Shown here piece after piece: positions 52,088 to 60,073 of a stretch of DNA of 64,000 nucleotides (positions within the stretch are counted from its first letter, which is position 1; each line of letters opens with the position of its first letter). Location of the stretch: assembly GCA_959027945.1 (NCBI GenBank), contig CAUFRO010000001.1:124001-188000 (forward strand). Direction: 5' to 3'. The position numbers were made by a program, and so were the translations under genes. This DNA is from an uncultured Collinsella sp. (GTDB lineage: Bacteria; Actinomycetota; Coriobacteriia; Coriobacteriales; Coriobacteriaceae). The notes under the pieces are model-generated. The model made no database searches, was not told the DNA's origin, and saw only the letters and a list, made by a program, of their open reading frames with translations.

Positions 52088-52985
52088 GCCCAAGGAGACC
52101 AACGGGCAACAGCCCGACTCCTCGTTTATCCAGCTCGATGATTCAAAGCAAAAGGGCGCCGCTTCGGCGGCGTCCGCCCCTCGTCGCAAGGCGCTCCTTG
52201 GCGTTCTGACTGCCGCTTGCACCATTCTGATCGTCGTCTCGCTGGGTTTCGTCCACCCTTCCACAAGCGGTGCCTGGTCCATCGACTGGATCATTCAGAC
52301 CGTGACGGGGGAGAGCGTCGTCACCAAGGACACCAAGGCGTCTGGCTCGACTACTACTTCGGGCGAGGCCAGTTCCAAGGATTCCAAGTCATCGAATGAC
52401 GCAAAAGATGAGTCCAAGGATTCTGATGAGTCCAAGTCCAAGGACGATTCCGAGTCTTCAAACAAGGAATTGGACAAAAAATCGGATAGCAAGAAGTCCG
52501 ATGGTCAGGACGGCAAGAAGTCTGGCGATAAATCCGCTGCCCAAAATACGGGAGCCGGTGATACTTCCAATGTGTCTGGTGGTGCTTCTTCGGGCGGTGG
52601 CCAGTCGTCTGATGGAGCCTCATCTCCTAATGGTGGAAACGCCTCCTCGGGCGGCCAGAGCGGCTCACAGGAGTCCAACTACGTAACGGTGACGGTTTCG
52701 GTCACATCGAGCGCCGTGGGCAATCCTGTGTCCTCTGGTGGCACCTTTACCTTTAACGAAGGCGCTACCGTCTACGATGCCCTGTGCGCGCTGGGCCTTT
52801 CTGTCAACGCACATGGATCGTCGTACGGCACGTATGTCTCCGCGATTGGTGGTTTGGCCGAGAAACAGCACGGCGGCACGAGCGGCTGGATGTACTCCGT
52901 CAACGGCACAACGCCCATGACGGCCTGCAGCAACTACGTTCTCTCAAACGGTGACAACGTAGTCTGGTATTACGTTACAGGCTAG
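52077..52985 (+). CDS. membrane-anchored DUF4430 protein
   Basis: A 302-residue protein that overlaps the end of the previous gene by 11 bases and shares its riboswitch-controlled transcript. The N-terminus is a signal anchor (ALLGVLTAACTILIVVSLGF, about residues 40-59). A long Ser/Asp/Lys linker (about 80-200) then carries a single C-terminal DUF4430 domain: VTVSVTSSAVGNPVSSGG to GWMYSVNGTTPM and NGDNVVWYYVTG. I chose ATG 52077; a GTG three codons earlier is possible. It may hand corrinoid from the larger protein to an uptake system not present in this window. A terminator follows. Confidence 0.85.
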   Translation: MPDKPKETNGQQPDSSFIQLDDSKQKGAASAASAPRRKALLGVLTAACTILIVVSLGFVHPSTSGAWSIDWIIQTVTGESVVTKDTKASGSTTTSGEASSKDSKSSNDAKDESKDSDESKSKDDSESSNKELDKKSDSKKSDGQDGKKSGDKSAAQNTGAGDTSNVSGGASSGGGQSSDGASSPNGGNASSGGQSGSQESNYVTVTVSVTSSAVGNPVSSGGTFTFNEGATVYDALCALGLSVNAHGSSYGTYVSAIGGLAEKQHGGTSGWMYSVNGTTPMTACSNYVLSNGDNVVWYYVTG

Positions 52986-53007
52986 AGGCTTCGACATAGC
53001 GCGCCAG

Positions 53008-53045
53008 ACGGCGGTTCGGACAAACATCCGGGCCGCCCGTTTTTC
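53008..53045 (+). terminator. terminator of the DUF4430 operon
   Basis: A GC stem with small bulge (about 53008-53019 with 53027-53039) followed by TTTTT. Confidence 0.7.
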
Positions 53046-53083
53046 AAGTGAATGGGACTGGGTCGCCGGGTCTTTCGGCAAAC

Positions 53084-53118
53084 AAAAAAACCGGTTGGAA
53101 TGGGAATTCCAACCGGTT
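53084..53118 (-). terminator. terminator of the first GtrA-like gene
   Basis: A perfect 13-bp stem (53106-53118 with 53089-53101) with seven T residues on the minus strand. Confidence 0.85.
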
Positions 53119-53144
53119 ATACATTCAAGCAAATAGCGAATCGA

Positions 53145-53552
53145 CTACGACCGTGCGCCCTCGAGAAAGAAGCGACGGCTGAAGTAGTTGTACCAGGTGA
53201 CGAGGAACGTGGCGATGGCCTTCATGGCCTGGTAGCCGATGCTCAAAAACGTGACGCCCACAAACATGTATAGGTCGTTGAGGCCCAGACCGATCACCGA
53301 CAGGATGGTGAAGATCGTGAACTCGCGCTTGCGGCTCATTCCCTCGCGATGGTCGAACACGAACTTCATGCTAAGCCAGTAGTTGACCACGACGGACGTG
53401 GTAAACGAGACCGTGGTGCTCATCAAAAAGTCGAGGTGAAACAGCTCGACAAGCGCAATGAGCATACCCCAGTCGATGCCAAAGGAGATAAGACCCACGA
53501 CAGCGAACTTGAGGAACTGCTTGGTATGAGGTTGTGCCAATGCCTTGCGCAC
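53145..53552 (-). CDS. GtrA-like membrane protein 1
   Basis: A 135-residue four-helix membrane protein of the GtrA family (polyprenol-linked sugar translocation). The family features are FLKFAVVGLISFGIDWGML in TM1, VVVNYWLSMKFVFDH after TM2, and the C-terminal TWYNYFSRRFFLEG. The start is a GTG at 53552 with only a weak ribosome site. It resembles the next gene in length and order, so the two form a tandem pair. Substrate and partner glycosyltransferase are not visible here. Confidence 0.88.
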   Translation of the reverse strand: MRKALAQPHTKQFLKFAVVGLISFGIDWGMLIALVELFHLDFLMSTTVSFTTSVVVNYWLSMKFVFDHREGMSRKREFTIFTILSVIGLGLNDLYMFVGVTFLSIGYQAMKAIATFLVTWYNYFSRRFFLEGARS

Positions 53553-53770
53553 GTAATCACATCCAATGCGTTGATGAATCGAGCAGAGGATACTTTAGAG
53601 CTTTTGCAAGGGAAACGTAAGGTCTTTGCCAAGAACTATACGAACTCGCCAAATTTTCAAGAGCTAATCCGCAAACGTTGAAAATTTGCCCGTAAACGAG
53701 CAAAGCCCACGAACAACACAGCGCTCGACGTGCGTCATCCGTGGGCATCGTAAAGCTGCAAGGTTGCGAG

Positions 53771-54166
53771 TTACTTGGTCTCGTCGCCTTCCAGGAAGAT
53801 CTTTCGGGTCACAAAGTTGTAGACCATGACAAGCGCGGTGGCGCAGATCTTGGCGATATTGGCCTCGAGCCCCAGACCGGCGTTGAGTGCCAGTACGATG
53901 CCGTCGTTGAGTGCAAGACCAATTACAGACAGCACGACAAAGATGATGAACTCGCGGCGGCGGCTCATGCCTTCCTTGTGCGCGAACACGTACTTCATGC
54001 TCGCGACGTAGTTAAAGATAAGCGAGATGATAAAGCCGCTGGTGTTGGCGATCAGGATGTTGAGGCCCAGACCGTAGTGGAGCAGATTCATGATGCCGAA
54101 GTCGATGACAGTGGCAATGACGCCGACGACACCGAACTTCATGATCTGCGCAAGGAGCTTTTGCAT
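53771..54166 (-). CDS. GtrA-like membrane protein 2
   Basis: A 131-residue GtrA-like protein: FGVVGVIATVIDFGIMN (TM1), FIISLIFNYVASMKYVFAHKEGMSRRREFIIFV and VMVYNFVTRKIFLEGDETK. Its central part matches paralogue 1 (KYVFAHKEGMSRRREF against KFVFDHREGMSRKREF), so the pair is a duplication. AAAGGCAGG precedes the ATG at 54166; a longer in-frame start upstream has no site. A GCCCACG/CGTGGGC hairpin between the two genes (about 53706-53750) may end its transcript. Confidence 0.88.
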   Translation of the reverse strand: MQKLLAQIMKFGVVGVIATVIDFGIMNLLHYGLGLNILIANTSGFIISLIFNYVASMKYVFAHKEGMSRRREFIIFVVLSVIGLALNDGIVLALNAGLGLEANIAKICATALVMVYNFVTRKIFLEGDETK

Positions 54167-54244
54167 GGTACCTGCCTTTAGGTGGCGCCGGGACGCCGTG
54201 GGGATGACAAACTCAGCAAGTTTAGCCAATCCCCGCGGGCGGGG

Positions 54245-56161
54245 CTAGGCGCGCTCCTCGATAGCACCGTTTCTATATGCATCGAGCAGCTGGCGCAGGT
54301 CCTGGATCTGGCCACGGATCTTGGCGCCGGAATCGGTATCGCTCACCATGCGGCGACGGTCGGCCTGGTCAAAGCGGTTGGTCTCGCTCGCAATGTCCAC
54401 GTTGCGGGTGAGCGCCTCGGCAACCGTCGTAAAGGCCTGGTGCGACTTGAGGCGGCAACCGCGCGAGCTGGAGATAAGCGTGTAGCCGGCGATGCCCGTC
54501 TTGGGATGGTAGGCGCGACAGAAGCCACCATCGATGACCAGCAGTTTGCCGTCGGCGCGGATGGGCTGTTCGCCCTTGGTGGTTTTAACGGGGGTGTGGC
54601 CGTTAATGATGTGACCGGTCGGCGAGCAAGCCATGGGGACGACGCCAAACTCGTGCATGATGTCATCGCAGACCGAGGGCGACGTGGTGAGTGTGTAGTA
54701 CGGATCCATCGGCTCGACCCAGGTGCTTTTATCGGCGATATAGGCGCGCTCAAAGGTGCGCACCAGACGCCCGCTGGCCGGCGAGTTAAAGCCGATCCAC
54801 AGGTACCACATCCAGTCGAGGGCGTCGCGGTCGCCCATGCGCCAGGCGCGGCGGGCGATGTGGTCGCAAAAATCGAAATAATCGCGACCGGCGTGCCAGG
54901 TGCCCAGGCAGTTCATGCTGCTAAAGGTGCCGTCCTCGTTGAGCGGCACACAGCCGTGGAACAGCAGGTTGCCGTTGGTGACCTTGTACATCGAGCCGTG
55001 GGTATAGAGGAAATCGATATGGCGATGCAGGTGATCGGCGGTGACGAACTCGGACACGAGTTTGTCGATGATGTGCTGCTCCTCGGGCGTGAGCGTGTAG
55101 GGATCCGCCGGGTCGACGGTGGGGAAGTCGTTGGTCGTGAGCGGCCACACGCTGCCGTCGGCGAGCGTGACCGTGCCGGTTTTGTGGTCGATCTTGTCGA
55201 GCAACAGGCGGTCGGTCATATCGAACTCGGGATGGCGCTGGATAATCTGGCCCTCGAGCTTAAAGAGCAGTGCGTTGATGGCCTTGATCAGCGGGGTGAT
55301 GGACTCGCCGGCGGTGTAGGTGGCATCGGCGAAGGCAACGAGCTCGCGCAGCGAGATGCCATAGTCGTTCTCGAGGATCTCGTAGTTGTCGTATCGCAGG
55401 TTGTTGCGCAGGACCGTGGCGATGCACGCCGGCTCGCCGGCCGCGGCGCCCATCCACAGCAGATCGTGATTGCCCCACTGGATGTCGAGCGAATGGTAGG
55501 TGAGCAGGCGGTCCATAATCTTGGCCGCGCCACCGCCGCGGTCGAAGATGTCGCCCACCAAGTGCAGGTGGTCGACGGCTAGGCGTTTGATGAGTGAGGC
55601 GAGCGACTCGATAAAGTCATCGGCGCTCGCGGTCTCCAGGATGGATTCCACGATGCGCTCGTGATAGCGCACGCGATAGTTGTTCTCGTCCGGATGCGTG
55701 TGCAGCAGCTCGTCGATGATGTAGGCGTAGTCGCGCGGGATGGCCTTGCGCACTTTGGAGCGCGTGTAGCGGCTCGAAAGCGAGCGGGCGACCATGATGA
55801 GCTGGTCGAGCATTGTCTTGTACCAGGTGGGCGAGTCCTCGTGCTGCCTGCGGACCAGGTCGATTTTCTCGCGCGGGTAGTAGATGAGCGTGCAAAGATC
55901 GCCCTTTTCGTCAAAGGAGAGCGTGTCGCCAAAGATTTCGTCGACATGCTCGCGCACCACGCCCGAGCAGTTATTGAGGATATGCATAAAGGCTTCGTAC
56001 TCGCCGTGCACGTCGCTCATAAAATGCTCGGTGCCCTTGGGTAGGTTGAGGATGGCCGAGAGGTTGATAATTTCGGTAAACGCGGATTGTTCGGTGGGGA
56101 ACTGTCTCGACAGCAGGCGCAGATACTTGAAATCTTGCGGATTGCGATCGAATGCGACCAT
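54245..56161 (-). CDS. fbp: fructose-1,6-bisphosphatase, class III
   Basis: The 638-residue Firmicutes-type FBPase, a metallophosphoesterase that produces fructose 6-phosphate in gluconeogenesis. The metal-binding motifs FMSDVHGEYEAF, LVGDIFDRGGGAAKIMDRL and QWGNHDLLWMGAAAG are all present. The C-terminal part has NGHTPVKTTKGEQP and DGGFC, also metal-related. Length and order match the family. GGAAGGTG precedes ATG 56161. A 10-bp perfect inverted repeat ACTGATAAAC (56189-56198 with 56209-56218) lies 28-57 bases upstream and could be an operator. Confidence 0.95.
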   Translation of the reverse strand: MVAFDRNPQDFKYLRLLSRQFPTEQSAFTEIINLSAILNLPKGTEHFMSDVHGEYEAFMHILNNCSGVVREHVDEIFGDTLSFDEKGDLCTLIYYPREKIDLVRRQHEDSPTWYKTMLDQLIMVARSLSSRYTRSKVRKAIPRDYAYIIDELLHTHPDENNYRVRYHERIVESILETASADDFIESLASLIKRLAVDHLHLVGDIFDRGGGAAKIMDRLLTYHSLDIQWGNHDLLWMGAAAGEPACIATVLRNNLRYDNYEILENDYGISLRELVAFADATYTAGESITPLIKAINALLFKLEGQIIQRHPEFDMTDRLLLDKIDHKTGTVTLADGSVWPLTTNDFPTVDPADPYTLTPEEQHIIDKLVSEFVTADHLHRHIDFLYTHGSMYKVTNGNLLFHGCVPLNEDGTFSSMNCLGTWHAGRDYFDFCDHIARRAWRMGDRDALDWMWYLWIGFNSPASGRLVRTFERAYIADKSTWVEPMDPYYTLTTSPSVCDDIMHEFGVVPMACSPTGHIINGHTPVKTTKGEQPIRADGKLLVIDGGFCRAYHPKTGIAGYTLISSSRGCRLKSHQAFTTVAEALTRNVDIASETNRFDQADRRRMVSDTDSGAKIRGQIQDLRQLLDAYRNGAIEERA

Positions 56162-56481
56162 GAAACACCTTCCGATGGGGCTGGTAAAACTGATAAACAG
56201 CGTCAAACGTTTATCAGTATGCGCCGCTTTTGTTTCCATTTTGCGCCAGCGGCTGAATTGTCGGCTGAACGGTTTGGTAAATCGATTTAGTGAAGGTAGA
56301 TGTGTCGGTTGAGTGGAGACGACAGAGGGGGTTTTCTCAGATATTTATGCGTGGGGTCGGTGGAGACGATGGTGGTAAAGATGTTCGCTATTTTTGGTTC
56401 GATTTGGTAAATAGTGGACATATGTACCGTATGTAGGCTCACTGTGCGATAATTTGTGCAGCAATGAGTAAGGAGCCTCAT
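56162..56481. other. divergent fbp-degV intergenic region
   Basis: It holds the fbp inverted repeat at 56189-56218, a twice-repeated GTGGAGACGA (about 56311 and 56361), and an extended -10 (TGCGATAAT, 56445-56453) for the degV gene. No gene is seen. Confidence 0.45.
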
Positions 56482-57372
56482 ATGAGTGATTTTGTCCTGA
56501 CCTGTGAATCCGCCGCCGACCGAACCCGTGAGTTCTTTGCGTCGCGCAATATCCCTGTCGTGTGTTTTCATTACGAGATCGACGATGTTGTCCATACGGA
56601 CGATCTGTATCAGTCGATTACGCCGGACAAGTTTTTTGCCCAGATTGCCGCGGGCGCCATGCCCAAGACGTCTCAGGTGAGCGTGGGTGAGTACGAGGAG
56701 TTTTGGGAGCCGTTTGTTGCCGAGGGTAAAGACGTGCTGCACCTGGCGTTGTCGTCGGGTATTTCGGGCACGTATGGATCGGCCTGCGTTGCGGCGCAGA
56801 TGCTCGCGGATCGCTATCCCCAGGGCGGCAAGGTGCGCGTCATCGATTCGCTGGCGGCGTCTTCGGGCTTTGGCCTGTTGCTGGAATATGCCGCCGACGT
56901 GCGCGATAGCGGGGCTTCACTCGACGAGACGGCTGCCTGGATCGAGGAGCACAAACTCAACCTGCACCACTGGTTCTTCTCGACCGATCTGTCGAGCTAC
57001 CTACGAGGCGGTCGCATTTCGGCTGCGAGTGCGATCATCGGCACGGCGCTTAAGATTTGCCCGCTTATGACGGTCGATTGCGAAGGTGGGCTGTCGCCAC
57101 GTGAGAAGATTCGCACTAAGAAGCGCGCGATTTCCGAGATGGCTAAGACCATGATGGCACACGTGCAGGACGGTGCGGATTATTCGGGTAAGTGCGTCAT
57201 GTCGCACTCGGCGTGCCGCGAGGATGCCGAGGCAGTTGCGGCGCTGATCGAGGAACAGATTCCGCAGCTTAAAGGCAAGATTGAGATCAATAACATCGGT
57301 ACTCTGATTGGCTCGCATACCGGACCTGGTACGGTGGCGCTCTTCTTTATGGGCGACAAGCGCGTGGATTAA
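56482..57372 (+). CDS. DegV family fatty-acid-binding protein
   Basis: A 296-residue DegV/FakB-type protein. It binds a long-chain fatty acid and, in other bacteria, presents it to the FakA kinase for incorporation into lipids. SDFVLTCESAADRTREFF opens the first domain, KTSQVSVGEYEEFWE and LALSSGISGTYGSA form the fatty-acid site, and LRGGRISAASAIIGTALKICPLMTV is the second signature. The C-terminal GSHTGPGTVALFFMGDKR is standard. The start follows TAAGGAG. Confidence 0.93.
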   Translation: MSDFVLTCESAADRTREFFASRNIPVVCFHYEIDDVVHTDDLYQSITPDKFFAQIAAGAMPKTSQVSVGEYEEFWEPFVAEGKDVLHLALSSGISGTYGSACVAAQMLADRYPQGGKVRVIDSLAASSGFGLLLEYAADVRDSGASLDETAAWIEEHKLNLHHWFFSTDLSSYLRGGRISAASAIIGTALKICPLMTVDCEGGLSPREKIRTKKRAISEMAKTMMAHVQDGADYSGKCVMSHSACREDAEAVAALIEEQIPQLKGKIEINNIGTLIGSHTGPGTVALFFMGDKRVD

Positions 57373-57408
57373 CTTGGCTCATCACGTCGCTGCGTGATTG
57401 CTCAAACG

Positions 57409-57447
57409 AAAACGGCCCGCCTCACGTTTGTGGGGCGGGCCTTGCTG
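57409..57447. terminator. bidirectional terminator
   Basis: A 12-bp GC stem (57414-57425 with 57430-57441, one G-U pair). On the minus strand it is followed by GTTTTCG. It separates degV from the convergent TIM-barrel gene. Confidence 0.75.
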
Positions 57448-57453
57448 TTGCGG

Positions 57454-58545
57454 TTAGCGTTTCTTGCCGCGGAAGAAGAAGCCGTGGAGCGATGGCTTGA
57501 GGCCGCGGTTGGCGCGTCGCTCCTCAATGTGATCGTGAATCGAGGCGACGCGCTCGATGACCTCGTCGGGAATCGGTACGTCGGGATTCATGTTCTCGAC
57601 CTGGCTGACCTCGGCGGCTGCGACCTGATCGATGATGGGCACATCTTCGCGCGAAATAACGGGCGTGGCGTCTTCCTTCATCTTGCGATAGCGCTGCATC
57701 ATGTCGGTCTGCAGCTGCTGGGCCGAAGGCGGCGTCCAGATGATGGCGTTGGCGCCGGCCGCGATGGTCTCGCGGATGCTCTCGGGCGTCTTGCCGCCCG
57801 GTGCGATGAGCGGTAGGTTGGGGTAGTGCTCGCGCAGCTCGCGCAGGACCTGCGGCGTGTTCTTGCCGGCGGCGATGTTGAGGATCTTGGCTCCGGCGCG
57901 AACCTTGGCATGCGCATCGTCGTCGCAGCGCACGACCGTAGCGATGACGGGGATGTCCGCCATGTTGGTGATGTGCTCGACCATTTCGGCGGTAGCGGGG
58001 GAGTTAACGACGCAGCCTGCCGCGCCTTGCATCTCGGAGACGGCCGCCATCTGTACGGAGCGCTTACCGGTGGTGGTGCCGCCGCCCACGCCCACAAAGA
58101 CCGGGCACTCGGCGACGGTCAGCAGCGCCTGCGTAATGGCCGGCTGCGGCGTGAAGGGGTAGACCGCAAAGACGGCATCGGCGTTGGAGTTACGGATGAC
58201 CGCGACGTCGGTGGTATAGATGAGCGACTTGATGCGACGACCGAAGAGCGTAAAGCCGCTGGCTTCCTCGATTTCGTCGGGCATGCGAAGGGCCGCCTTG
58301 CGCAGACGCCCGTCGATGGGCAGCGGCTCCATGGGGAGTAGCCCATTGGGGGTGACGGCTACCTGCGGCTCGGTGAACTCGTCGGCAAGCTCGACCTCAG
58401 AGAAATCGACCGAGGCGACGATGTCCTCGTGAACCTCGGCGGGAACATCGATGGGGGCTTGGTCGTTGGGTGCGCAGGGCGTGTCGAAGGAGCTGGTGCC
58501 GACGAAGGCGTCGACGCGCTCGTTTAGATCGTTGAGGCTATCCAT
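57454..58545 (-). CDS. TIM-barrel protein of unknown substrate
   Basis: A 363-residue cytosolic protein. After about 80 acidic, flexible residues the fold shows repeated beta-alpha units with barrel-type loops: AVYPFTPQP, VFVGVGGGTTTGKRS, IPVIATVVRCDDDAHAKVRAGAKILNIAAG, LPLIAPGGKTPESIRETIAAGANAIIWTPPS. The glycine-rich loops resemble phosphate-binding sites of aldolase-like barrels, and related proteins are often labelled only 'hydrolase'. I cannot name a substrate. The ribosome site before the ATG is weak. It ends at a shared terminator. Confidence 0.65.
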   Translation of the reverse strand: MDSLNDLNERVDAFVGTSSFDTPCAPNDQAPIDVPAEVHEDIVASVDFSEVELADEFTEPQVAVTPNGLLPMEPLPIDGRLRKAALRMPDEIEEASGFTLFGRRIKSLIYTTDVAVIRNSNADAVFAVYPFTPQPAITQALLTVAECPVFVGVGGGTTTGKRSVQMAAVSEMQGAAGCVVNSPATAEMVEHITNMADIPVIATVVRCDDDAHAKVRAGAKILNIAAGKNTPQVLRELREHYPNLPLIAPGGKTPESIRETIAAGANAIIWTPPSAQQLQTDMMQRYRKMKEDATPVISREDVPIIDQVAAAEVSQVENMNPDVPIPDEVIERVASIHDHIEERRANRGLKPSLHGFFFRGKKR

Positions 58546-58736
58546 GGAGGCTCGATTCTACGTGATGGTTGCCGGCACAATGCAGCCGGAGTTGCGAATG
58601 CTAAATCGTTTGACGAGTTGATTTTTCCCCGCCGCGCCGTCCGTTAGACTCAAAGGCCGTCGAACGTGAAGGAGCTGTGGTGGCGGGTATCGAGGTGCTA
58701 TCTTGAATGTCCCGTTTAAAAGAGAGGTGACGCGGT

Positions 58737-58907
58737 ATGGATTTCACAGCAATGTTGGGCTCGATTGGCCTGTGTGTGGGCGCAATCGTTGCCGCCGCGG
58801 TCATCTACTTTGCGGTCACGGCCATTAAGGGCAAAAGGGCCGAGCGCAAGGAGCGCGCGGCCCTTAAGCAACACCGCGACCAGCAGGACAAACGCGCACG
58901 GAGATAG
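58737..58907 (+). CDS. small single-pass membrane protein
   Basis: A 56-residue protein starting MDFTAMLGSIGLCVGAIVAA with one membrane helix (about residues 8-30) and a very basic cytosolic tail (KGKRAERKERAALKQHRDQQ). AGAGAGGTG lies 6 bases before the start. Function is unknown. It is convergent with the methyltransferase gene. Confidence 0.65.
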   Translation: MDFTAMLGSIGLCVGAIVAAAVIYFAVTAIKGKRAERKERAALKQHRDQQDKRARR

Positions 58908-58931
58908 CTTGTTGAGTTTTTGGTCCGTGCG

Positions 58932-60035
58932 CTAGCTGCGTTTTCGGATCAGGGCGATGTAGAAGCCCTCAAAGTCGCGGCTGGGCGGAATGGTGAGTGT
59001 GCCGGGCAGGCCGTTGGCGATGGCCGAGACGTGGCCGGCGGCGATGGCCTCGGTGAGGGCGTTGCTCTCGATGTGCGGCTCCTCGCCGGCTTCCTGGGCG
59101 CGGCGTGCTTCGCTTTCGCTCGGCGTGCCGTTAAGGGGGATAAGCTCGCAGTCCATGTGCTTGTCGAGGGCCTCTTGCAGGGCGTCCTCGTTTTCCTGCG
59201 GCAAGATCGAGCAAGTGGAATAGACGAGCGTGCCGCCCGGTTTGAGGGCACCCATGGCGCGATCAAGAAGCGCGCGCTGCGAGCGGGCACATTTGTTGAG
59301 CAGTTGCTCGGTCAGGCCGCGCAGGCTCTTCTCGTTGCCGCTGATGGCAGTACCCGTGCCGGTGCAGGGTGCGTCGAGCAGGATGCGGTCAAAGCGGAAG
59401 AACTCGTCGAGCTCGCGCGCGTCGATGCGCATGACGGGCACGTTTTTGGCGCCCTGACGGTGGAGGTTGGACTCGAGTTTCTCGGCGCGGGGAATGCTCA
59501 TCTCGCAGGCGGTGAGGTGCGCCTGTCCCTGCGTGAGGGCGGCGATCTGCGTCGTCTTACCGCCGGGGGCTGCGCACATATCCAGGATGTCCTCGCCGGC
59601 CTGGGCGCCCAGGACCAACGGCGGCATCATGGACGACAGACTTTGCAGGTAGATCTTGCCATCGCGGTAGATGTCGAGATCCCACAGGTCGGAAACCTGG
59701 GCCTCAGGCAGGATGAAGGCATCCCGGTACCAGGTAACGGGATGGTGGGCGATGCCGGCCTCGTCGAGCGCGGCGGCGATGTCCTCGGCGGTCGCCTTGA
59801 GCGTGTTGGCGCGCAGCGTGACCGGTCGTGTGGCCGCGGCGCCAAAGCCCTCGATCATGAGCTCGGCATCGGCGGGGGCATAGGCGCCGGCGACCGTGTC
59901 GACCATAAAACGCGGCAGGTCGGCGGCGGAGTGTTGGGCGGCAAGCTGGTCGGAAAGCTCGGTAGCGGTAAACTGCCTGAGCTTGAGCTCGGCCTTGACC
60001 TGCTTTTTCTGCTTACGACGACGCGGCTTAGACAT
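58932..60035 (-). CDS. RsmB/NOP family rRNA or tRNA m5C methyltransferase
   Basis: A 367-residue SAM-dependent RNA cytosine-C5 methyltransferase. SAM motif DMCAAPGGKTTQIAAL (about residues 150-165), catalytic Cys in LLDAPCTGTG and the second Cys in LVYSTCSILPQENE are present. The basic N-terminus (KPRRRKQKKQVK) should bind RNA. Whether it acts on 16S rRNA (RsmB or RsmF) or tRNA cannot be judged. It follows metG by 38 bases on the same strand, so it is probably co-transcribed. Confidence 0.9.
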   Translation of the reverse strand: MSKPRRRKQKKQVKAELKLRQFTATELSDQLAAQHSAADLPRFMVDTVAGAYAPADAELMIEGFGAAATRPVTLRANTLKATAEDIAAALDEAGIAHHPVTWYRDAFILPEAQVSDLWDLDIYRDGKIYLQSLSSMMPPLVLGAQAGEDILDMCAAPGGKTTQIAALTQGQAHLTACEMSIPRAEKLESNLHRQGAKNVPVMRIDARELDEFFRFDRILLDAPCTGTGTAISGNEKSLRGLTEQLLNKCARSQRALLDRAMGALKPGGTLVYSTCSILPQENEDALQEALDKHMDCELIPLNGTPSESEARRAQEAGEEPHIESNALTEAIAAGHVSAIANGLPGTLTIPPSRDFEGFYIALIRKRS

Positions 60036-60073
60036 CCGTCTTTCCTTCCCATTCCATTACATGTCGAGTGTTA

